DNA of 64,000 nucleotides, from NCBI GenBank assembly GCA_963742535.1, contig CAVUMC010000002.1, forward strand, positions 620,001-684,000. The letters are read 5' to 3'. The stretch's first letter is position 1. Each line of letters starts with the position of its first letter. The position numbers and the translations under genes are program-made. The notes beneath the pieces were generated by a model. It saw only the letters and a list, made by a program, of their open reading frames with translations, ran no database searches and had not been told where the DNA came from. This DNA is from VRUE01 sp963742535. Lineage in GTDB: Bacteria > Actinomycetota > Thermoleophilia > Solirubrobacterales > 70-9. This document shows positions 33,751 through 41,435 of the stretch, one piece after another.

Positions 33751-33966
33751 TTACCTCCCGGCCTTGGCGTGCTTTGCAGCGCGACGCTGGAAGCGCTCTA
33801 CTCGCCCGCCCGTATCAACCAGCTTCTGCTTGCCGGTGTAGAACGGGTGGCACTCGGAGCAAAGCTCGACATGGAGGTCGGCCTGCGTGGAGCGCGTGTA
33901 GAACTGGTTCCCGCAGGAGCAGTGCACGTTGGCCAGCGTGTACTCAGGATGAATTCCGCTTTTCAC
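33751..33966 (-). CDS. rpmE: 50S ribosomal protein L31, zinc-binding form
   Basis: 71 residues from the GTG at 33966 (KSGIHPEYTLANVHCSCGNQ). The four-cysteine zinc ribbon (HCSCGN and LCSECHPFYTGKQK) is intact, so this is the zinc-containing paralogue. Upstream codons to 33993 are not L31-like. TAGACT lies 7 bases before the GTG with no ribosome binding site, suggesting a leaderless message. In mycobacteria rho lies upstream; here a divergent GGDEF gene takes that place. Confidence 0.95.
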   Translation of the reverse strand: MKSGIHPEYTLANVHCSCGNQFYTRSTQADLHVELCSECHPFYTGKQKLVDTGGRVERFQRRAAKHAKAGR

Positions 33967-33973
33967 GCCTACC

Positions 33974-33979
33974 AGTCTA
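33974..33979 (-). promoter_or_regulatory. Putative -10 box for leaderless rpmE
   Basis: TAGACT on the minus strand, 7 bases before the rpmE GTG, within the 46-base space divergent to the GGDEF gene. Confidence 0.45.
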
Positions 33980-34012
33980 GATGACGCGCGCAATCGACTC
34001 CGCGAGGGGGTT

Positions 34013-35545
34013 GTGGATCGGCGTTTGGCTGCCGATACGAGACCCGTGGAAGGCAGCGAAGCAGCGAATTCGTCGAGCCGCGCCTGGCGGCTGATGCGCC
34101 AGACCCTCGCCGTCCTGCTGCTGGGCGGAACGGCGATCGTCGCCCTGCACGAGTGGTTTGGGCTCGGTGCAGGCCTCGACTCCGCGATCAGCGAAGTGCT
34201 CTACGACGCGGTCGTTCTCGGCGCCGGCGTCGCCTGCTTGATCCGCGCCGCCGAGTACAAGCGCGAGCACACCGCCTGGCTGCTGATCGGGGCCGCGATC
34301 CTCTGCTGGGGCGCGGCCGAGATCTACTGGACCGTCTTCATCGAAAACAACCCCTCGGCCCCCTACCCCTCTCCCGCCGACATCGGCTACCTCGCCTTCT
34401 ATCCGCTTGCCTACGCGGGCCTGGCAATGCTGGTGCGCGCCCGCGTGCACGAGATCAACTGGCGCCTCTGGATGGACGGGCTGATCGCCGCCCTCGGCAC
34501 TGCCGCCCTCGGCACTGCCTTCGTCTTCGACTTCGTCGCCGAGAAGGCGACCGGCTCGACGCTGGAACAGCTGACCACGCTCTCCTATCCAATCGGCGAC
34601 ATCGCAATGCTCTCGCTGGTCGTCGGCGTCATCGCCCTCACCGGCTGGCGCCCCGGGCGCACCTGGTCGCTGCTGCTGGCCGGCCTCGCCGCCCTGGTCA
34701 TCGCCGACATCGCCTACACCCTGCAAAGCACCGAAGGCGCACTGCCCGGAGGCGAATGGATCAACCCGATCTACCTGATCGCCGCGGTCTGCCTCGGCGC
34801 CGCCGTCTGGCAACCGCGCGCGGCGGCCGAGATCACCTCTCCGCGCGACCGCGACCGGCGCGAGATCGTCGTGCCCGCAGTTTTCGCCGCGGTGATGATC
34901 GGGCTCTTCTCGATGCAGTACTACAGCGCCACCGGTGGCCTTTCGACCGTGCTCTGGGGGGCGACGATGACGGCCGTGATCGTGCGCCTGACGATGAGCG
35001 ACCGGGAGAACCGCAGGCTGCTCGAAGAAGTGCGCACCGATTCGCTGACAGGGCTCGGCAACCGCGGGCGGATGGAGGTCGACCTCGCCTCGATCTGCGA
35101 GCAGGCCAGCGCCGAGCAGCCGGCGATGCTCTACCTCTTCGACCTCAATGGCTTCAAGCGCTACAACGACACTTTCGGCCATCCCGCCGGGGACCAGCTG
35201 CTCACTCGCTTCGGTGGCTTGTTGAGAGAAGCGATCGGCAGCGACGGCTCCGCCTACCGCATCGGCGGCGACGAGTTCTGCCTGCTCCTGACCTGTGCCG
35301 AGGAACACTTCGACGCGGTCGCCAAGGCTGCGGCGGAAGCGCTGACCGCCAGTGACCGCGGGGTCGAGGTTGCGGCGGCCTGGGGCGCGGCGACGATTCC
35401 GGCCGAGGCCGACAAGCCCTCCGCGGCGTTGCAGTTGGCCGACGTCCGCATGTACGCCCAGAAGGAGTCACGCCGAGGCACTCCGGCGGAGATCGAGGTG
35501 CCGACCGCGGCGCCGGGACCAGCAATCCGGGCTAGTCGCGGCTGA
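34013..35545 (+). CDS. Membrane-bound GGDEF diguanylate cyclase
   Basis: 510 residues. About nine to ten membrane helices make up the N-terminal two thirds (residues about 28-325). A GGDEF domain follows (about 340-485) with DSLTGLGNRGRMEVDL, the substrate segment DLNGFKRYNDTFGHPAGDQLL and an intact active loop YRIGGDEFCLLL. No RxxD inhibitory site precedes the loop (GSDG at that place), so product feedback by c-di-GMP is probably missing. The GTG start has GAGGGGG upstream. The last 14 bases overlap the tetR gene tail to tail. Confidence 0.9.
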   Translation: MDRRLAADTRPVEGSEAANSSSRAWRLMRQTLAVLLLGGTAIVALHEWFGLGAGLDSAISEVLYDAVVLGAGVACLIRAAEYKREHTAWLLIGAAILCWGAAEIYWTVFIENNPSAPYPSPADIGYLAFYPLAYAGLAMLVRARVHEINWRLWMDGLIAALGTAALGTAFVFDFVAEKATGSTLEQLTTLSYPIGDIAMLSLVVGVIALTGWRPGRTWSLLLAGLAALVIADIAYTLQSTEGALPGGEWINPIYLIAAVCLGAAVWQPRAAAEITSPRDRDRREIVVPAVFAAVMIGLFSMQYYSATGGLSTVLWGATMTAVIVRLTMSDRENRRLLEEVRTDSLTGLGNRGRMEVDLASICEQASAEQPAMLYLFDLNGFKRYNDTFGHPAGDQLLTRFGGLLREAIGSDGSAYRIGGDEFCLLLTCAEEHFDAVAKAAAEALTASDRGVEVAAAWGAATIPAEADKPSAALQLADVRMYAQKESRRGTPAEIEVPTAAPGPAIRASRG

Positions 35546-36158
35546 GACCGTCGAGCACGGCACCGAGGGTGCCGGCTACTTCGGCCTTCATCGCCTCGGG
35601 GTCATCGGCCCGGGCGACCAGCATCGCCGCCTCGTCCAAGGCGCCCATCAATACGTGGGCAAGCGGCTTCACCGGCTGTGGGTTGATCGCGCCCGCCTCG
35701 ATCGCGGCCGCCAGCGTGGCCTCGATCAAGCCGAGGCCGTGCGCGGCGGCGATCTCACGCCAGCGATCCCAGCCCAGGACCGCGGGGCCATCGAGCAAGA
35801 CGATCCGCTGCGTCTCCGGCTCGGTGCTCGCCTCGAGGAACATCTCCGTGCCGGCCTTCATCGCCTCCAGGGGTGAAGAGGCGTTGGCCTGGAGGGCACC
35901 AGCAGCGATGCGCTGGGCGAGCTCGACCTCGACCGCCTCGTAGACGGCCTCGAAGAGCTCGCGCTTGCCCGCGAAGTGGTGGTAGAGCGCGCCGCGGGTG
36001 ACGCCTGCCGCACGGACGATCTCTTCCGTGCCCACGCCGGCGTATCCCCGCTCGGCGAAGAGCGGGCGCGCGGCGGCGACCAGCGCCCCGCGGGTCGCCT
36101 CGGAGCGCTCCGCCTGAGTGCGCCGCTCCCCTGCCTCGATGTCCCTTTTGACACTCAT
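35532..36158 (-). CDS. TetR family transcriptional regulator
   Basis: 208 residues. The N-terminal helix-turn-helix is clear (LFAERGYAGVGTEEIVRAAGVTRGALYHHFAGKRELFEAV), and the C-terminal all-helical ligand domain includes LLDGPAVLGWDRWREI, found in the TetR_C group of actinobacterial regulators. It is divergent from the alpha/beta-hydrolase gene with a 54-base spacer. A perfect 15-base palindrome, CATACAG-A-CTGTATG (36156-36170), overlaps its own ATG, so it probably represses both genes. Confidence 0.9.
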   Translation of the reverse strand: MSVKRDIEAGERRTQAERSEATRGALVAAARPLFAERGYAGVGTEEIVRAAGVTRGALYHHFAGKRELFEAVYEAVEVELAQRIAAGALQANASSPLEAMKAGTEMFLEASTEPETQRIVLLDGPAVLGWDRWREIAAAHGLGLIEATLAAAIEAGAINPQPVKPLAHVLMGALDEAAMLVARADDPEAMKAEVAGTLGAVLDGLSRD

Positions 36159-36177
36159 ACAGACTGTATGTATGTTA
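36148..36177 (+). promoter_or_regulatory. Hydrolase promoter with TetR operator in the spacer
   Basis: -35 TTGACA (36148-36153), 17-base spacer, -10 TATGTT (36171-36176), reading toward the hydrolase at 36213. The perfect palindrome CATACAGACTGTATG fills 15 of the 17 spacer bases. On the other strand TTGGAA, 17 bases, TAACAT (36177-36172) could drive tetR. This is the textbook geometry for a self-regulating TetR switch. Confidence 0.75.
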
Positions 36178-36212
36178 CCTTGCGTTGATCAACTTTCCAA
36201 GAGGAGGACCTT

Positions 36213-37061
36213 ATGGCCACGGCCGTGACGAGTGAGCGCAAAGAGATCGAGCTGCCGGCGGGACGCATTCGCTACCGCGAGGCAGGAGAAGGCAAGCCCG
36301 TCGTCTTCGTCCACGGCTTCCTCGTCGACGGGCGCCTCTGGGACGGCGTCGTCGACAACCTCTCCGAGCGCTGCCGCTGTTTCGCGCCCGACTGGCCGAT
36401 CGCAGCCCAACAGATAGCGATGAATCCCGACGCCGACCTCTCCCCCGCCGGCGTCGCCGCGATCATCGCCAGCTTCCTCGAGGCGCTCGACCTAGAGGAC
36501 GTGACGATCGTCGGCAACGACTCCGGCGGCGCGATGTCCCAGATCCTGGCCACTCGCCACCCCGAGCGGATCGGCCGCCTCGTCCTCACCAACTGCGACA
36601 CCCACGACAACTTTCCGCCGGGGATCTTCAAGGCGATGCCGCCGCTGGCGAAGTTGCCGGGCGGGATGACCGTGCTCTCTGCCCCATTCCGGATCGGCGC
36701 CCTCGCCCGCATGGCCTTCAAGCAATTTGCCAAGACCCCGATCCCGCCCGAGCTGGTCGCCTCCTGGATGCGACCCGCGCTCAGCGACCCAGCGATCAAG
36801 CGCGACGCGGCGAAGGTAACGGCGGGGATGAACAAGCGCTACACGCTGGAGGCCGCCGAGCGGCTGAGCGAATCGCAGCTGCCGCTGCTGCTCACCTGGG
36901 CGCCCGGCGACAAGTACTTCCCGATTTCCTATGCCGAACGATTGGCCAAGGAGACCCCGAACGCCCGCATCGTCCAGATTCCCGACGCCAAGACCTTCGT
37001 TTCGCTCGACCAGCCACAGCGACTGGCCGACGAGATCGCGACGTTCGTCGAGTCGAATTGA
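36213..37061 (+). CDS. Alpha/beta hydrolase, GxDxG type
   Basis: 282 residues of the alpha/beta-hydrolase fold: VVFVHGFLVDGRLWDGVV holds the oxyanion loop and TIVGNDSGGAMSQ (about residue 103) the nucleophile elbow. The elbow has Asp at the nucleophile position, as in haloalkane dehalogenases and epoxide hydrolases, not the usual Ser. The place of the general-base His near the C-terminus reads AKTFVSLDQPQRLA, with no His. Activity may therefore be unusual or lost. It has a strong AGAGGAGG site and is controlled by the divergent TetR. A true terminator follows. Confidence 0.85.
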   Translation: MATAVTSERKEIELPAGRIRYREAGEGKPVVFVHGFLVDGRLWDGVVDNLSERCRCFAPDWPIAAQQIAMNPDADLSPAGVAAIIASFLEALDLEDVTIVGNDSGGAMSQILATRHPERIGRLVLTNCDTHDNFPPGIFKAMPPLAKLPGGMTVLSAPFRIGALARMAFKQFAKTPIPPELVASWMRPALSDPAIKRDAAKVTAGMNKRYTLEAAERLSESQLPLLLTWAPGDKYFPISYAERLAKETPNARIVQIPDAKTFVSLDQPQRLADEIATFVESN

Positions 37062-37066
37062 GGCAA

Positions 37067-37091
37067 AACGCGCAACCTGCGCGTTCTTTTT
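37067..37091 (+). terminator. Intrinsic terminator of the hydrolase gene
   Basis: AACGCGCA-ACC-TGCGCGTT, an 8-bp stem directly followed by CTTTTT, 6 bases after the hydrolase stop codon. It is the best Rho-independent terminator in the window. The remaining 185 bases before the deacetylase end show nothing I can support. Confidence 0.85.
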
Positions 37092-37276
37092 CGCTACTTG
37101 CATGTTTTTCGTCCGACAGGGGCGCGAATGTTCTGCGTGGAGGTTCCATAACCCCCTACAGGACGGAGAGCCATGCCCAGGGAAATCTTCGACCAGGACC
37201 GGCCACGCAGCACGATGGCACGACGCCTCGACGAAGCGTTTGCCGGTTGTGAGCAGTGGACGCTGGCGCCGCCGAC

Positions 37277-37975
37277 TCAACGGCGCAGCGAGATGGTCTT
37301 CAGCCCGCAGTCCTCGATCTCGTCGAGGATCAGCGGCAGCGCCGCGGCCGTGCGCACCCAGGAGCCCGGCGCGCTGTAGTAGTCGGCATCGTGCAAGAGG
37401 ACCACGTCGCCGGCTTCGACGCCGGTGCTGGCGCGACGCGCGATTGACTCGGCGGTAGCCCGGCGGGTCCAGTCCCTGCCCCAGCGTGACCAGAGGACCG
37501 GCCGCCAGCCGCGGCGGCGGACCGCGCGCAGGTTCACCCCGCTGAAGATCCCGTAGGGGGGGCGATAGTCGGCGACCTCCTGCCCGCAGGCATCCTCGAT
37601 CGCAACGCGGGCACGCTCAGCGTCCTCGAGGAACTCGCGCGGGCTGAGCCGCAGCAGGTTGCGGTGCCGGTAGCAATGCAGCTCGACCCGGTGCCCGGCG
37701 GCGACGATCTCCGCGGCCAGGCCGGGGCGACGGTCCACCTGCTCCCCGGCAAGGAAGAAGGTCGCGGTGGCGCCACGCTCGCGCAGGGTCTCGAGGATGG
37801 CCGGCGTCCCCTGCGGGTGCGGCCCGTCGTCGAAGGTGAGCGCGACTCCCCCGGCGCCCGGCTGGCGCATCTCGACATCGAGGGCCGGGCCGAGGCCGGG
37901 AATGATCGGCGCCAGCGCGGGCCCCGCGTGGAGGACCGCCGCGGCACCGATGGCGGCGGCCGGCGCGCCGATCAA
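37277..37975 (-). CDS. NodB-type polysaccharide deacetylase
   Basis: 232 residues of carbohydrate esterase family 4. ALTFDDGPHP carries the catalytic base and metal Asp, ELHCYRHRN the metal His pair (HxxxH-like), YRPPYGIF the substrate Arg and DVVLLHD the closing motif. An N-terminal hydrophobic segment (about residues 5-28) may anchor or export it. It removes acetyl groups from GlcNAc-type sugars of wall polymers or glycolipids. The start overlaps the end of the epimerase-glycosyltransferase gene (ATGA), so the two act in one pathway. Confidence 0.9.
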   Translation of the reverse strand: MIGAPAAAIGAAAVLHAGPALAPIIPGLGPALDVEMRQPGAGGVALTFDDGPHPQGTPAILETLRERGATATFFLAGEQVDRRPGLAAEIVAAGHRVELHCYRHRNLLRLSPREFLEDAERARVAIEDACGQEVADYRPPYGIFSGVNLRAVRRRGWRPVLWSRWGRDWTRRATAESIARRASTGVEAGDVVLLHDADYYSAPGSWVRTAAALPLILDEIEDCGLKTISLRR

Positions 37976-40326
37976 GGAGAGGCTTGGGCAGCTGCCGTCT
38001 TCGGCGTCGACTGCTCCACCGATGACTGCGGGGCCGACGACCGCGACGAGTTGGAGCCTTGCCCTTCGGCGGGCGGAGTGTCGTTGTCCTTGCCGAAGTG
38101 GATGCGGCCCTCGAGCGGCTTGGCGACCACCTTGTAGGGGGCTTCGCGGTCGATCACGGTGAACAGCATCACTACCGCGATCAGGACGAGAGCCGCAGCC
38201 GTCGCCACCCGCTCCGTGCGCAGGCGCCAGACCGGCTGCGGGCGCACCCGCGGCCGCACGGTGAGCACTCGCGAAGCGAGCGAGGGCAGCGAAGCGAAGG
38301 AGGAGTCCGGCGATCGGCGCTCGCGGGTGACGTGACGCAGGACCGACTCCAGCTCGTGCTTGGAGCCCGCCACCTCAGCCAGGCCAAAGCGTTCGAAGGC
38401 GGCGTTGTTGGCGCGCAGATGGCCGGCAGAGAAGCCGTAGGAAACGACCGGACAGCCGCGGATGTGCGCCTCGAGCACGGTCAGGCCGGCGGTGGCGTGG
38501 ATCATCGCGTCGGCCGCGGCCATCCAATCGCTCATCTGCTCGGTGAAGCCGAGGATACGAACCTGCTCGTTGCCGGCAAAAGCGCTCTCCAGCTTCTCGC
38601 GGGCGATGTCGTTGCGGCCGGTGATACAGACGACCAGGGCGTCCTCGGACAGCGCCGAGCGGATCGCGCCCTCGAGGTCGCCTATGCCCCAGCCGCCGCC
38701 GGAGACGAGCACGACGCGGGCGTGGGGCGGAACGTCGAGGGCCTCGCGGGCATCACGGCGGGTGCGTGGCATCAAGAAGTCGCGCGAGATCGGCGGACGC
38801 ACCCACTCCACGGTTCCCGGACCGACCAGCTTCTCGACCTCCTCGATCGACTCCGGATGAGTGACGTAGTGGAGGTCGACCCCGGGATGGGCCCAGTAGC
38901 GCAGGCCGGCCAGGTCGGTGATCGCCGACTGCACCGGGATATCGAGGCGCCGGTTCTCGCGCAGCATTCCCAGCACCGCCGTCACTCCAGGGTAGGTGGA
39001 GATGACGGCGTCGGGGTCGTACTCCTCGATGACCTTCAACAGGCCACGGCCCGAGAACACGTAGCCGAGATGGTGAAAGAGCCAGCGGGCCGGGGCGAAC
39101 TTGGTGATCAGCCAGTACTGGACGTCGAACAGCCAGGGCATCCAGCGGAAGGTCACTTTGGAGCCGTTGCGGAGAACCGTGGCGGAGAGCTTTCCCATCG
39201 CCTCGAGCCCATTGGCGATCTCCACCTCGATCCCGGGGACCTCCTCTTCGAGGTCAGCCTTGATGATCCGCGCCGGCAGATCGTGGCCCTCGCCGATGTC
39301 GGCGCTCAAGATCAGCACCCGGGGCGAGCGCTCCTCGGCACGGGCAGCGCCGGAGAGCAGCGCGCCCGCGGCGTGTTCGTTGCCGTTCAGCGAGGGCTGC
39401 TTGCCGGGAATCGGGTCGGGCGGACGAGTGGTGTTGCGGACCCACTCGACGTACTTGCGCACGCCTTCCTTGAAGCTTGTCTCGGCCTTCCAGCCGAGCT
39501 CCTGCAGTGCCCGCTCGTTGGAGATCGACTTGCCGGGGAAATCGCCGGGGCGCGGCGGCGTGTGGGTGATCTCGCAGGTGTCGACGTTTTCCTGCACCCG
39601 CTCGGCGATTTCGAGGATCGTCACGACCTCGTCGCCGGAGAGGTTGTAGGTGCGGCCCGCGGCCTCTGGCGCCAACGCGGCGACGATGCCGTCGGCGAGA
39701 TCCTCGACGTAGATGAAGCTGCGGGTGGTACTGCCGTCGCCGGCGATCGTCAGCGGCTTGCCTTCGAAGGAAAGGTCGGTGAACTTGGCGACGACGCCGG
39801 CGGCGCGGGCACGCGGGCCGTAGGGAATGCCGAAGCGCAGGACGGTGCTCTCCAGCTCATAGAGCTCGGCGTAGCCGGCGCAGTAGGTCTCCCCCGCCAG
39901 CTTGGTCGCGGTGTAGAGGTGGCGCGGGGCCGGGATCGGCGTTTCCTCGTCGACCTCCTGCTCGGGACAGTCGCTGTAGACCCAGGTGGTCGAGCCGTAG
40001 ACGACGCGGCCGACTTTGGCCCGGCAGGCAGCCTCGAGCACGTTGAGCGTGCCCCGCGTGTTGACCTCCTCGGCGAGGACGGGATCGGCGAGGACGTGAC
40101 CGACGTCGGCGACCGCAGCGAGGTGGATGACCGCATCGCAGTCACGCATTGCAAGGTCGAGGTTGGCGGGGTCGGTGATGCTGCCGGTGAAGGTCTCGAC
40201 TTCGAGCGGCGAGTGGTAGGGCGAGGCGCTGAGGTCAAAGATGCGGGGTGTATCGCCGCGCTCGATCAGGCGGTCGACCACGTGAGAGCCGATGAAGCCG
40301 CCCCCGCCGGTTACCAGGACCCTCAT
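37972..40326 (-). CDS. Fusion of NAD-dependent sugar epimerase and MGDG-synthase-type glycosyltransferase
   Basis: 784 residues in one frame. Residues about 1-320 are an extended SDR nucleotide-sugar epimerase/dehydratase (VLVTGGGGFIGSHVVDRL, YTATKLAGE with the Tyr-Lys pair, RSFIYVEDLADGI). After a short linker, about 345-690 is a processive GT-B transferase of the monogalactosyldiacylglycerol synthase/MurG type (VLILSADIGEGHDLPAR, VVLVSGGGWGIGDLEGAI, AAADAMIHATAGLTVLEA). One membrane helix (about 705-725) and a Ser/Gln-rich tail follow. The enzyme may make a sugar nucleotide and transfer it onto a membrane lipid. The ATG at 40326 overlaps the aminotransferase stop (ATGA). Confidence 0.88.
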   Translation of the reverse strand: MRVLVTGGGGFIGSHVVDRLIERGDTPRIFDLSASPYHSPLEVETFTGSITDPANLDLAMRDCDAVIHLAAVADVGHVLADPVLAEEVNTRGTLNVLEAACRAKVGRVVYGSTTWVYSDCPEQEVDEETPIPAPRHLYTATKLAGETYCAGYAELYELESTVLRFGIPYGPRARAAGVVAKFTDLSFEGKPLTIAGDGSTTRSFIYVEDLADGIVAALAPEAAGRTYNLSGDEVVTILEIAERVQENVDTCEITHTPPRPGDFPGKSISNERALQELGWKAETSFKEGVRKYVEWVRNTTRPPDPIPGKQPSLNGNEHAAGALLSGAARAEERSPRVLILSADIGEGHDLPARIIKADLEEEVPGIEVEIANGLEAMGKLSATVLRNGSKVTFRWMPWLFDVQYWLITKFAPARWLFHHLGYVFSGRGLLKVIEEYDPDAVISTYPGVTAVLGMLRENRRLDIPVQSAITDLAGLRYWAHPGVDLHYVTHPESIEEVEKLVGPGTVEWVRPPISRDFLMPRTRRDAREALDVPPHARVVLVSGGGWGIGDLEGAIRSALSEDALVVCITGRNDIAREKLESAFAGNEQVRILGFTEQMSDWMAAADAMIHATAGLTVLEAHIRGCPVVSYGFSAGHLRANNAAFERFGLAEVAGSKHELESVLRHVTRERRSPDSSFASLPSLASRVLTVRPRVRPQPVWRLRTERVATAAALVLIAVVMLFTVIDREAPYKVVAKPLEGRIHFGKDNDTPPAEGQGSNSSRSSAPQSSVEQSTPKTAAAQASP

Positions 40327-41435
40327 GCTTCCTCCTCGCCGAGGGCCGCCGCGCGGCTCTCCGGTCTGTAATAGAGCGGCACGCACCAATGGTTCTCGGC
40401 CACCCAGTCGGTATTGGGCAGCTCGTCCGAGCGACCCATGATCCGGTGACAGGGTTCTTCGTAGACGCGCCCGGTGCCCTTCTCGATCTCATCGAAGACG
40501 ATGTACTTGTAGAAGCCCGACGTCATTCCATCGGGCAACTCGAGGCGAGACGGGTGGACGGCGTCGAGGTGATCGCGCGCATGGGCGTTCTTCCAGGCGA
40601 CGATCTCCTCCATGCGATCCGCTTGGACCAGGCCCAGCGCCGCGGTGAACTCGCTCATGCGGAAGTTGAGGCCATCGACCTCGTGCTCGAACTTGCCGTA
40701 GTTGCGGAACTTGCGGGCAAACTCGAGCAGGTCCTCATTGCCGGAGACGAGCACCCCGCCCTCGCCGGTCGAGACGGTCTTGGTCGCGTAGAAGGAGTAG
40801 ACGCCAGCGTCACCGAAGCCGCCGGGCTTGCGCCCGTTCCACTCGGCGCCGTGGGCGTGGGCGCAATCCTCGAGCAGGAAGATGCCGTTGGCGCGACAGT
40901 ACTCGGCGATCCGCTCGGCCTCGAAGGCGATGTGCCCGCCGATGTGGACCAGGATCGCCGCCTTCGGCTTGTGCCGCTCCGCCTTCGCCTCGAAGTCCTC
41001 GAAGGACATGCAGAGGTCGTCGCGGTTGCAGTCGACGAACTCGACCGCGGCCCCCGCCTTGATCGCGGCGAGCGGCGATGCCATGAACGTGTTCGAGGGA
41101 CAGAGAACCGTGCCGCCGCGGACGCCGGCGAACTCCAGTGCCGCCAGCGCGCCGCCGGCCCAGCTGGAGAAGCCGACGCTCGGCAGCCCGTTCCAATCCG
41201 CCCAGCGCTGCTCGAATGCCTCCAGCTTGCGGCCCTCCGACCACTGCTCGGAGTCGAGCACCTCTGTCCAGAGCTCGAAGAGCCTGGCGCGGTCGCGATG
41301 GTCGAACCCGATCGCGAACTTGCTCGCGTCCGAGACTGGGGAGCTTGCTGGGGCCAAAGCCGGCGTCAGGCTAGCAGCGGAGCCGGATAAAAGGGGCCGG
41401 AATTCAGTCGGAATCCCCTGTGTGCGCACTCTCAA
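40323..41435 (-). CDS. DegT/DnrJ/EryC1 family sugar aminotransferase
   Basis: A PLP enzyme converting keto-sugar nucleotides to amino sugars. The PLP lysine is in YSFYATKTVSTGEGG, the Asp holding the pyridine nitrogen in LLEDCAHAHGAEW, and FRMSEFTAALGLVQ is the family C-terminal signature. The frame is open from 41435, giving 370 residues and a 32-base overlap with the transporter gene. The conserved fold begins near FAIGFDHRDRARL, so the true start may be up to 35 codons further down. It would provide the amino sugar for the fused epimerase/glycosyltransferase. Confidence 0.88.
   Translation of the reverse strand: MRVRTQGIPTEFRPLLSGSAASLTPALAPASSPVSDASKFAIGFDHRDRARLFELWTEVLDSEQWSEGRKLEAFEQRWADWNGLPSVGFSSWAGGALAALEFAGVRGGTVLCPSNTFMASPLAAIKAGAAVEFVDCNRDDLCMSFEDFEAKAERHKPKAAILVHIGGHIAFEAERIAEYCRANGIFLLEDCAHAHGAEWNGRKPGGFGDAGVYSFYATKTVSTGEGGVLVSGNEDLLEFARKFRNYGKFEHEVDGLNFRMSEFTAALGLVQADRMEEIVAWKNAHARDHLDAVHPSRLELPDGMTSGFYKYIVFDEIEKGTGRVYEEPCHRIMGRSDELPNTDWVAENHWCVPLYYRPESRAAALGEEEA

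Noticed and set aside
37173..37379. Possible 68-codon gene with GGACGGAGAG upstream of its ATG
   Set aside because: Its last two thirds are antisense to the deacetylase gene and composition is that of a shadow frame; no conserved features.
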